From positions 1-24,186 of the IMG/VR virus record IMGVR_UViG_3300047481_001570: a stretch of 24,186 nt of DNA; one strand, given 5' to 3'. Positions 1 to 7,247 of the stretch are shown here, piece by piece. This stretch comes from a virus. The notes under the pieces are model-generated. The model saw nothing but the letters and a program-made list of their open reading frames with translations. It did not search any database and was not told the DNA's origin. Made by a program: the position numbers and the translations under genes. Position 1 is the stretch's first letter; each line of letters begins with the position of its first letter.

Positions 1-1677
1 AACATAGGCCGATCAGCTATTAATATTGTAAATAAAGCATCGTCGATTGTACTTGGAGTAGATCAAGAAATACAAAATATTAAAGATAGAGTACAGACAA
101 TTTCAGAGGATGCAACTGATGCAAATAAACAATTAATAGAGCAGTTTGCTAATCAAAGTGGTCTAAGTGATATATCAAATATACTCACGCAACTAGTTGT
201 TGAAAATAAAGTAAACGCACAGCAAGTTATAGAGTTACTATCGAGCAAATCAGCACTAGTAGCACAATACTACAACCAACTTATAACCATAGTTAATAAA
301 GATATACCATCACTATTAGATGAAATAAGAGATGCTCGAAGCGATCGAAGACAAAAAAAAATCACAGAGACAAAAAAAGAAACATCCTTTATTGAGTTCT
401 ATAATTTCTATAAATACAACTTTAGGCCACAAGTAACAAACCTAGACGAAATAATTAAAAGAAAAACAAACGAAGTTAAAAAAAGTGTTGAAGAAAAGTT
501 AGATAGTTCAAAACAAGATCTCACTGAATTTGGAATAAACTTAATTCCAGTCAAAAGTGATAAAGAGGATAAAACTACAAAAAAACTAGAGTTAGAAGAA
601 AAAAAGCGCCTTATCGAGGATAAAAAGAAGAAATTAAAAAGAGTTAAAGAGTATATACGATGCGGGAAACTAGTTGCTCAGGGAGCAGTACAATTAACCC
701 AAAACCTCTCAGAAGGACAATATTTTTATTCTAAAAATAGACAAGCAATCACACGCATAGCTGATGGTTATTTTGATTTTAAATCAATAGCAAAAAATCC
801 AAATCAAATACAAGCCATACTTCAAAAAAAGAAAAAATTTAATAATAAGCTCGAAGATTTAGCAATAGTAGAAAATTTAATATTAGCCATATTATCAATA
901 GTTGAAGAAATTAAATCTGATCCAAACTTTTTTGCGAATTGGAAGACTCAAGTACTAGATAACATAACCGATAATCGCAAATTTACAATAATACAAACAC
1001 TTGGTGAGGTCTTAAACGGAACAATAACAAATCCAAAAGATATCCTCGACCTTGCAAACAAACTAACATACTCAATTAATCAAGACATTGACTTAATTAG
1101 AAGCATTGCAACAATAGAACAAAGATATACACAGAGAGCATTGCAGCTAGCTAACCGAATAGCCCAATCAAAAACAAAAGTTGGTGAGTACTTTAAGTTT
1201 TACATAGTACCTGAAATACAAGGAACAAAATCAGTTGTAATGTTTTTGTTTAATACACTAGATTCAACTAAAAGTAGTGTTGTGACATACGTTAATAAGT
1301 TTATTGATGATGCACAACAAGAGATTCGTGACATTATTCGAACGAAAAAAGAAAAAATAATAGCAGATAACAAACAAGGTTTAGATAAGCTAAAAGAAAA
1401 AGCTGTGAATGTTAAAGCTGGTTTAATGGGATTAACCTTCAGTCTAGCAACACGAGCATTATGGTCTGGTGCTACTTGGATTGGTCCGACCGGCACTGTA
1501 TTTACTGTTGCAACCATAGGACCATTTAAACCTATTAAAGCTCAAGTAGCAGGTGGTGCTAGTGCAATGATTGCAGAAATTGCTCGAGGGTTCGAAACAC
1601 AATTAAAAGCACTAACAGGAACATACTCAAATCCAGGAGCAGGCATAACTCCAATACCGTTCATCGGATATAACTGA
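1..1677 (+). CDS. Long helical virion protein, 5' end outside window (partial)
   Basis: Frame 1 is open from the first base to the TGA at 1675-1677, giving 558 residues with no natural start, so the gene begins upstream; the TTG at 1141 is internal and should not be used. I do not recognise the family. The visible part is rich in Lys, Glu, Gln, Ile and Asn and looks almost wholly alpha-helical, with likely coiled coils around window codons 15-110 and a very charged K/E-rich stretch near codons 155-220. The last quarter (about codons 470-535) is different: Gly/Ala-rich, hydrophobic, and low in charge. Its place directly upstream of gp25 and gp6 suggests a tail or baseplate component. A tape-measure or hub-associated protein is possible given the long helices and hydrophobic segment, but that is inference only. 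The downstream gene starts 11 bases after the stop, with a TATTTATA box between them. Confidence 0.8.
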   Translation, partial: NIGRSAINIVNKASSIVLGVDQEIQNIKDRVQTISEDATDANKQLIEQFANQSGLSDISNILTQLVVENKVNAQQVIELLSSKSALVAQYYNQLITIVNKDIPSLLDEIRDARSDRRQKKITETKKETSFIEFYNFYKYNFRPQVTNLDEIIKRKTNEVKKSVEEKLDSSKQDLTEFGINLIPVKSDKEDKTTKKLELEEKKRLIEDKKKKLKRVKEYIRCGKLVAQGAVQLTQNLSEGQYFYSKNRQAITRIADGYFDFKSIAKNPNQIQAILQKKKKFNNKLEDLAIVENLILAILSIVEEIKSDPNFFANWKTQVLDNITDNRKFTIIQTLGEVLNGTITNPKDILDLANKLTYSINQDIDLIRSIATIEQRYTQRALQLANRIAQSKTKVGEYFKFYIVPEIQGTKSVVMFLFNTLDSTKSSVVTYVNKFIDDAQQEIRDIIRTKKEKIIADNKQGLDKLKEKAVNVKAGLMGLTFSLATRALWSGATWIGPTGTVFTVATIGPFKPIKAQVAGGASAMIAEIARGFETQLKALTGTYSNPGAGITPIPFIGYN

Positions 1678-1685
1678 TATTTATA
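1678..1685 (+). promoter_or_regulatory. TATTTATA box before the 127-aa gene
   Basis: Exact TATTTATA fills most of the 11-base gap between the TGA at 1675-1677 and the ATG at 1689, ending 3 bases before the start. There is no Shine-Dalgarno sequence here. It is one of six exact copies at gene boundaries in this window. It could be a late-promoter -10 element giving a leaderless or nearly leaderless RNA, or a signal read on the other strand as TATAAATA. Confidence 0.4.
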
Positions 1686-1688
1686 ATT

Positions 1689-2072
1689 ATGAAAGCACAA
1701 GAATTTGTACAAATACTAAGAAAGGTAATTCGCGAAGAGATTAGATCTGTAGTGGGAGAGGAGCTACGAAAAGTTCTAAATGAGGAAATTGCAACAACCA
1801 AACCAAGCGTACGCGAACAAGCTAAACCTAAACAAAAGACAATTAACAGGATGCAATATCAAAGAGACTACCCACTAGTGACTATGGATGATATTTTTGC
1901 AGATACAAGAGCTAATATGGGTGGATTTGGGGACGATCAAGTAGGACCAACCATCCAAGAAACTTATAATCCAGAATTACCAGCGTCTAGTGCACAAACT
2001 ATGACATTAATTAAAGATTACAGTTCTTTATTAAAGAGAGCTGACGAAATAGCTAACAATAGTAGGGGATAA
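1689..2072 (+). CDS. Small helical protein, unknown function (127 aa)
   Basis: This short protein has an N-terminal amphipathic helix of alternating basic and acidic residues with regular hydrophobic spacing (residues 1-35), typical of an oligomerising helix. A Lys/Gln/Pro-rich linker (about 36-55) and a mixed-polarity C-terminal half follow. No catalytic motif, Cys cluster, signal peptide or membrane segment is visible. I do not recognise a named family. Wedged between a long helical structural gene and gp25, it is probably a minor virion or baseplate assembly protein; this rests on context alone. The ATG follows a TATTTATA box rather than a ribosome-binding site. Its TAA stop shares one base with the gp25 ATG (TAATG at 2070-2074), so the two are likely translationally coupled. 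Confidence 0.75.
   Translation: MKAQEFVQILRKVIREEIRSVVGEELRKVLNEEIATTKPSVREQAKPKQKTINRMQYQRDYPLVTMDDIFADTRANMGGFGDDQVGPTIQETYNPELPASSAQTMTLIKDYSSLLKRADEIANNSRG
2064..2068 (+). promoter_or_regulatory. Ribosome-binding site for gp25
   Basis: AGGGG lies 3 bases before the ATG at 2072, inside the last codons of the upstream gene. It is one of the few Shine-Dalgarno-like sequences in the window and supports the ATG at 2072 as the gp25 start together with the TAATG overlap. Confidence 0.5.
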
Positions 2073-2491
2073 TGGCACAAGAAATTAGAGTCGATCCTAT
2101 TGATCTGGAACTAGATACTGCAATTGGTATTGATTTACCAATTATAGGATCTAATGGATCTACGTTTGCACAAACATACCTTACAGTAGATGCAGCACTA
2201 GCAAATGCTAAAAATTTACTTTTCACAAATAGAGGTGAACGCATAATGCAACCTAATCTAGGTTGTGATCTCAGAAAGTCAATTTTTGAGTTTAATGACG
2301 ATATGTTAACTACAGACATTGATACTAAGATAAGATCTCAATTTGAGTTTTGGCTTCCGTATATATTTATTAATGAGTTGACAATAACACCATCACAAGA
2401 TGAAAATAAAGTCTTTGTTAAACTGACAATTAGTTTGCAAGGAGATCAATTTAATACAAGAAGCATATCACTACAGATAGATACAAATTAA
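2072..2491 (+). CDS. gp25: Baseplate wedge protein gp25 (gpW/gp25 family)
   Basis: This 139-aa protein is a baseplate wedge subunit of the T4 gp25 / phage P2 gpW / type VI secretion TssE family. In known members it bridges the wedge to the end of the sheath and helps start sheath assembly. The family core is plain: an alanine-rich helix followed by NLLFTNRGER (residues 48-57), then QPNLGC (60-65) and a Phe-rich helix (IFEF, 71-74). This corresponds to the usual 'nLLlT.kGEr.m.P.fGc.lr..lFe' pattern. The C-terminal half alternates hydrophobic residues as expected for the beta-strands that close the fold. Length matches T4 gp25 (about 130 aa). gp6 begins 1 base after its stop, the order seen in T4-like phages. 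The N-terminal 20 residues, rich in Asp and Ile, are less conserved. Confidence 0.93.
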   Translation: MAQEIRVDPIDLELDTAIGIDLPIIGSNGSTFAQTYLTVDAALANAKNLLFTNRGERIMQPNLGCDLRKSIFEFNDDMLTTDIDTKIRSQFEFWLPYIFINELTITPSQDENKVFVKLTISLQGDQFNTRSISLQIDTN

Positions 2492-2492
2492 G

Positions 2493-4370
2493 ATGCCTAC
2501 TAAAGATATAAAATACCTAGGTCGCGATTTTGACCAGTTTAAACAGGGCTTAATTGAATTTGCAAAAGTTTATTATCCAACAACGTATAACGATTTCAAC
2601 GAAACATCACCAGGAATGATGTTTATTGAGATGGCTGCTTATGTGGGTGATGTATTAAATTATTATATTGATAGTCAATTCAAAGAGAATCTAATATTAC
2701 ATGCACAGGAACGTAGAAATTTACTAGACATAGCAAGTGCGTTTGGATATAAACCAAAGCTCTCAATTCCATCGATAGTAGACATTGATATATACCAACT
2801 TTTACCAGCAACTGGCACTGGGACAAATGTGACAGCAGATACAACTTACGGCTTAATAATAGACGCTGGGATGCGAGCAAGATCAACCGTAGGTCAAGTA
2901 GAGTTTACAGTTCCAGATATTGTAGATTTTACAACTAGTACATATCTATCACCTACAGAAATAAACGTATATAGTGTTGATCAAACAACAGGAGCACCAA
3001 ATTACTATCTAGCTAAAAAGACAGTTAGAGCAATAAGTGCAATACAAGAAACAATAACTGTGGACATAGGTACAGCTGAGAAATTTAAAAAAATACTTGT
3101 GTCAGCAGATAATTTAGTTGGAATTGAGAGTGTTATAGATTCTGATGGTAATATTTGGTATGAAGTGCCTTATCTAGCTCAAGATACTATATTTGAAAAG
3201 GTTACAAACACACAACTCAATGACCCTGATGCTGCTGTTTATTCAAATGAAGTTCCATATCTATTAAAACTTAAAAAGGTATATCGTAGATTTATAACTC
3301 GAATTAAGGAGAATGGAATCGAAATCCAGTTTGGTTCCGGAGTATCATCAACTCCAGATGAGGAGCTACTAGCAACACCGGAAAATTTAGGACTATCTTT
3401 ACCAACAGGCAAAGATGATTTAGACGCTGCCATTGATCCAGCTAGCCCACTATTCACCAGATCTTATGGTATAGCGCCAAGTAATACAACTCTTACCATA
3501 ACTTATTTAGTTGGTGGTGGAATAGCATCTAACGTGCCATCGGCAACAATCACAGAAGTTACAAATGTAAATATACAAACAAATAATTTACCAAATAATA
3601 CACCAATATTAAATCAACAAATCATAAACTCGCTAGCAGTTAATAATTCAGTCGCAGCTAGTGGTGGTAAAAGTGGCGAATCTATAGATGAAATAAGACA
3701 AAATACATTAGCACAATTTACATCGCAAAATAGAGCTGTAACACGGGAAGATTATATAGTGAGAGCATATGCGATGCCTCCAGCATATGGAAGTGTAGCT
3801 AAGGTTTTTATAACGCCAGATGAGCAAAACAACATAGGTACAACAGAATTGAACGATACAGTAGCTAATCCACTAGCTATGAATATGTTTATTTTAGGCT
3901 ATGATAATAATAAAAATCTAACGGTTGTTAATAGAGCTGTAAAAGAGAACTTAAAAGTATATCTCGACACATATAGAATGCTCACAGACAGCATTAACTT
4001 GCGAGATGCCTATATAGTCAATATTGGTGTTGATTTTGATATAATTACATTACCATCATACAATGCTAATGAGGTTTTACTCAGATCTATTGATGCGATG
4101 AAGAGCTACTTTGATATAGATAAGTGGCAAATAAATCAGCCAATAAATATTAATGAGATTTATAATGAATTGTTAAAAGTTGATGGCGTACAAACAGTCA
4201 CAAAAGTTGCTATAAATAACAAAAATGATTCCTATAGTGGCTATAGTGATGTTTCCTATGATATTGTAGGAGCAATTCGTAATGGTATAGTTTATCCAAG
4301 CTTAGATCCATGTATCTTTGAAGTAAAATACCCAAATGTAGATATAAAAGGCAGAATAGCAACATTCTAA
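2493..4370 (+). CDS. gp6: Baseplate wedge protein gp6 (baseplate J-like)
   Basis: This 625-aa protein is the gp6/gpJ-type baseplate wedge subunit, which in T4 forms the ring that holds the wedges together. The N-terminus carries the gp6 signature YLGRDFDQFKQGLIEFAK (8-25), then SPGMMFIEMAAYVGDVLNYY (39-58) and an ERRNLLDIASAFGY segment (73-86). The centre is the beta-rich baseplate-J region. The typical J-family stretch follows: GGKSGESIDEIR near 390-401 and RAVTREDY at 414-421, then a segment ending 'AYGSVAKVFI'. The C-terminal part (about 465-625) is a helical/strand region ending in the wedge-binding domain. Length is close to T4 gp6 (660 aa). The gene starts 1 base after gp25 and ends 1 base before the next ATG, so the run is probably one transcript. 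No Shine-Dalgarno is visible and coupling to gp25 is likely. Confidence 0.93.
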   Translation: MPTKDIKYLGRDFDQFKQGLIEFAKVYYPTTYNDFNETSPGMMFIEMAAYVGDVLNYYIDSQFKENLILHAQERRNLLDIASAFGYKPKLSIPSIVDIDIYQLLPATGTGTNVTADTTYGLIIDAGMRARSTVGQVEFTVPDIVDFTTSTYLSPTEINVYSVDQTTGAPNYYLAKKTVRAISAIQETITVDIGTAEKFKKILVSADNLVGIESVIDSDGNIWYEVPYLAQDTIFEKVTNTQLNDPDAAVYSNEVPYLLKLKKVYRRFITRIKENGIEIQFGSGVSSTPDEELLATPENLGLSLPTGKDDLDAAIDPASPLFTRSYGIAPSNTTLTITYLVGGGIASNVPSATITEVTNVNIQTNNLPNNTPILNQQIINSLAVNNSVAASGGKSGESIDEIRQNTLAQFTSQNRAVTREDYIVRAYAMPPAYGSVAKVFITPDEQNNIGTTELNDTVANPLAMNMFILGYDNNKNLTVVNRAVKENLKVYLDTYRMLTDSINLRDAYIVNIGVDFDIITLPSYNANEVLLRSIDAMKSYFDIDKWQINQPININEIYNELLKVDGVQTVTKVAINNKNDSYSGYSDVSYDIVGAIRNGIVYPSLDPCIFEVKYPNVDIKGRIATF

Positions 4371-4371
4371 T

Positions 4372-5472
4372 ATGATAATTAGCTTTTACCCACAAAAAGA
4401 CGCAACAATATACGAAAAGTACGTAAACAAAAATACGGGACTTGACGCTATTCTTGATATAAGTAAGATATCAGAAGGTACTACACACTTTAATTCAAGA
4501 GCTTTAATTAAGTTTGACTTAACAACACTTGCACAATACAGCAGCTCTGGTCTAATAACATCGGCATCCGACGCAAAATATTACTTAAAATTATATGCAA
4601 CTGAACCAGAAGAGATACCGGTTGAATATACAATTGAGTGCTATGCTGTTAGTGGTAGTTGGAATATGGGTACTGGTAGATATGCAAATACACCAGAAAC
4701 AACAGATGGTACAACTTGGCGCTATAGAAATACCGTATCATCTACCGGACTAAGATGGGCAACATCATCTTATGCTATAGGAACAACAGGATCCTACGCA
4801 ATAACTCCAGGAGGGGGAAATTGGTATACGGGATCTGCTGGATCACAATCTTACAACTACGCTACATCAGACGCCGAAATAGATGTTACTAACATCGTAA
4901 AAAGCTGGCTATCATCAACAATACCAAATGAGGGATTCATTATAAAAAAGACAGATACAGCCGAGCAGAGCAGCAACACGTTCAAGAGTCTTAAATTTTT
5001 TAGTAGAGATAGTCATACAATATGGATACCTAGACTCGAAGCAAGATTTAATGATTACCAACACACAGCTAGCTATACAAATATTAATATTAACGACGAA
5101 AACTACGTAAATATATCAAACATTAAAGACACCTACAATGAAAAAAGTAGAGTTGTTTTTAGAGTTAATGCTAGGCCTAGATTCCCACAAATATCATTTC
5201 AAACATCCTCCCTCTTCCTAAATAATTACCTGATACCATCAGAATCACAATATAGTATTATTAAAGCAGATACGAGAGATGTGGTTGTTCCATTTGATAC
5301 TGGATTCACAAAAATATCAGCCGACGATGAAGGAAACTACTTTAAATATTATTTAGACGGATTACAACCAGAACAATACTATAAAATAATTATTAAAGTT
5401 GTTAATTCTGCAGTTGGATATGAAGAGATTTTTGACAATGATTGGATTTTTAAGGTAGTTAAACAACAATGA
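4372..5472 (+). CDS. DNRLRE/CBM96-like virion protein
   Basis: This 366-aa protein begins like DNRLRE-domain proteins, a beta-sandwich family now linked to carbohydrate binding (CBM96). A strand ending in KDATIYEKY (9-17) is followed by SRALIKFDLTTL (about 43-54), a YYLKLYATEPEE strand, and a late DVTNIVKSWL segment before a GFIIKK strand. 'FDL' followed by a 'V..W' helix is the usual DNRLRE pattern. Residues up to about 225 make this domain, with a Gly/Ser/Thr-rich loop near 100-165. The remaining 140 residues look like one or two further beta-sandwich domains and contain no recognised catalytic residues. It likely decorates the baseplate or acts as an adhesin base. It lies 1 base after gp6, and its TGA overlaps the next ATG (ATGA at 5469-5472). 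The domain call is moderate; the exact virion position is unknown. Confidence 0.7.
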   Translation: MIISFYPQKDATIYEKYVNKNTGLDAILDISKISEGTTHFNSRALIKFDLTTLAQYSSSGLITSASDAKYYLKLYATEPEEIPVEYTIECYAVSGSWNMGTGRYANTPETTDGTTWRYRNTVSSTGLRWATSSYAIGTTGSYAITPGGGNWYTGSAGSQSYNYATSDAEIDVTNIVKSWLSSTIPNEGFIIKKTDTAEQSSNTFKSLKFFSRDSHTIWIPRLEARFNDYQHTASYTNININDENYVNISNIKDTYNEKSRVVFRVNARPRFPQISFQTSSLFLNNYLIPSESQYSIIKADTRDVVVPFDTGFTKISADDEGNYFKYYLDGLQPEQYYKIIIKVVNSAVGYEEIFDNDWIFKVVKQQ

Positions 5473-7238
5473 GAGGTATAGATGGAAGTGTTATTATTAA
5501 TTTGGGAGATGGAAAGAGCACGAAGATAAACTCACCATTAACAAGTCTTGCAATCTCAACATTGAATGAGAATGAAACGACCTATAATCTATATCCATCT
5601 CGCTTAAATGAACCACCAATCATAACAGCCGGTATATATGAAGCCAGCATCCCACAAGTAAGATCTATACAGGCAGCAGAACCTGGTACCAGATTAATGT
5701 ATTTAAACGCCGATCAAACAATACGCATCGCGGTCGGTAAAACAATAACACTCAGAATACAAGCACAACAACCAGATACACTAAATGTAGAAAATGGTGT
5801 ACCTGAGATAATACCATCAACAGAAAAACTAACATATATTTGGAGAAAAGACAACATAGCTATAAACGCTACAGAAAATCGTCAAAATGATCAACCCGGA
5901 TATATCGTAATTGAAAATGCATTAATCATAATTAATCCAGATACAACATATAGTGGTACTTATACTTGTGATGTTAATAATGACATTGGTACAACAAGCT
6001 CGGAAGATGTTGAATTAGAAGTAATTGATGTACAAAATAATCCCTTTTTTAAATTAAATCATGTAACAAATCCCATAGGAATTAATAATCGTGAAGGCTG
6101 GATTGATTCCATAGGTAGTATACAAGTTAGAGGCTTCAGTAATAGTACATCAGATGATTTAAAGAGAGTAGAAAAAGCTGATGAATTTGCATATATAGCA
6201 GACATGCTCAATCCAAATCCTTTAGATTTATATGACACTTATGGAGACTTACTCAACTATGATCCATATTGGCTAGTAACTAATGGAAGTTACTTCACCA
6301 GAACAAAGATTAATTACTATATTAACGGCGAAGTCTTAACTGTATCAGCATACCAAGATATAGATTTAACAGAGGTGCAAGAATATATACAAGGTAGTAT
6401 TTATGGTGTAACAGGTGCTAAAGCCGTATTTAGTTGTTATATAGGAAATGCAGTTTCAAGATTTTTACATACCGCACCTTTTAGAACACCAAAACTCAGA
6501 CGTCCTAGACGTAATTATATATTTGAAGAACCGAGACTTAGTTTTGCAAACATGCAACTTGCGGGATTACCCGAAATAAATGAGACCGTTGAGGTATTAT
6601 TGGAGGAGTATGATAAGGAAACACAATTACCAAGTATTATACTTGACGAATCAACAAATAGAATACAAAAAGTACCTAGAATTAGTTTTCTTGATCCGTG
6701 GACTGTGGCAAAAAATAATGTAAGTGGTGGTGGTAGATTGCAAAATCTAAACGCGGTTATAAATAGGGTATACGATAACAATAATGACAATAAATACACA
6801 CTCGGACAATTCATTCAACACAATAAAGTTACAATCAATCAATTAAACTATAACACCACCAAAGTTAGAATTAGATTAAATTTCAGTATAAATGATATTA
6901 GATTAGTTGAGGAAGATCCATCTTACACAGAAGATACAGATGAGATATATGATATAATAAGCTGGCAGAAGCCATATGCATATAATCCTAATACAGGACA
7001 ATTAGTTAATGATGGTGAATTTATAGGCTATGAACAATCACAAACACCTAGAAATGCGAATAAACCAGTATCTAACTATATACCAAAGAATGGCATATCT
7101 CGAGGATTGGTAACGGGTATTAATTTTAATATTATGCCAATTTTAGATAATACAGTGATTAGGCAAAGTATACAAGTTACTGGAAGACGCAGTTCTTTAT
7201 TTTCAACTTTTACCACATTACCAAATCCAACAATATAG
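5469..7238 (+). CDS. Ig-like plus jelly-roll virion protein, copy A (589 aa)
   Basis: This is a probable surface-exposed tail or baseplate protein. Residues about 84-187 form an Ig-like domain: the core Trp is W125 (YIWRKD), and the F-strand hallmark is SGTYTCDV, with C167. The B-strand cysteine is absent, so no canonical disulphide forms. Residues about 190-340 look like a galactose-binding-like jelly roll, including NNREGWIDSIG and the motif IDLTEVQEYIQGSIYGV. The remaining 250 residues are beta-rich and unknown. Domain order and several motifs match the next gene, so the two are tandem paralogues. The start ATG overlaps the previous stop and no good ribosome-binding site is present, which suggests coupling. 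Ig-like domains in tailed phages are usually dispensable surface decorations that bind cell-surface sugars. Here binding is inference, and the ligand is unknown. Confidence 0.7.
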   Translation: MRGIDGSVIINLGDGKSTKINSPLTSLAISTLNENETTYNLYPSRLNEPPIITAGIYEASIPQVRSIQAAEPGTRLMYLNADQTIRIAVGKTITLRIQAQQPDTLNVENGVPEIIPSTEKLTYIWRKDNIAINATENRQNDQPGYIVIENALIIINPDTTYSGTYTCDVNNDIGTTSSEDVELEVIDVQNNPFFKLNHVTNPIGINNREGWIDSIGSIQVRGFSNSTSDDLKRVEKADEFAYIADMLNPNPLDLYDTYGDLLNYDPYWLVTNGSYFTRTKINYYINGEVLTVSAYQDIDLTEVQEYIQGSIYGVTGAKAVFSCYIGNAVSRFLHTAPFRTPKLRRPRRNYIFEEPRLSFANMQLAGLPEINETVEVLLEEYDKETQLPSIILDESTNRIQKVPRISFLDPWTVAKNNVSGGGRLQNLNAVINRVYDNNNDNKYTLGQFIQHNKVTINQLNYNTTKVRIRLNFSINDIRLVEEDPSYTEDTDEIYDIISWQKPYAYNPNTGQLVNDGEFIGYEQSQTPRNANKPVSNYIPKNGISRGLVTGINFNIMPILDNTVIRQSIQVTGRRSSLFSTFTTLPNPTI

Positions 7239-7247
7239 AAGTAGGTT

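Noticed and set aside
1141-1677. A separate 178-aa gene starting at TTG 1141
   Set aside because: The same frame is open back to base 1 with no stop and continuous protein-like composition, so 1141 is an internal codon of a longer gene.
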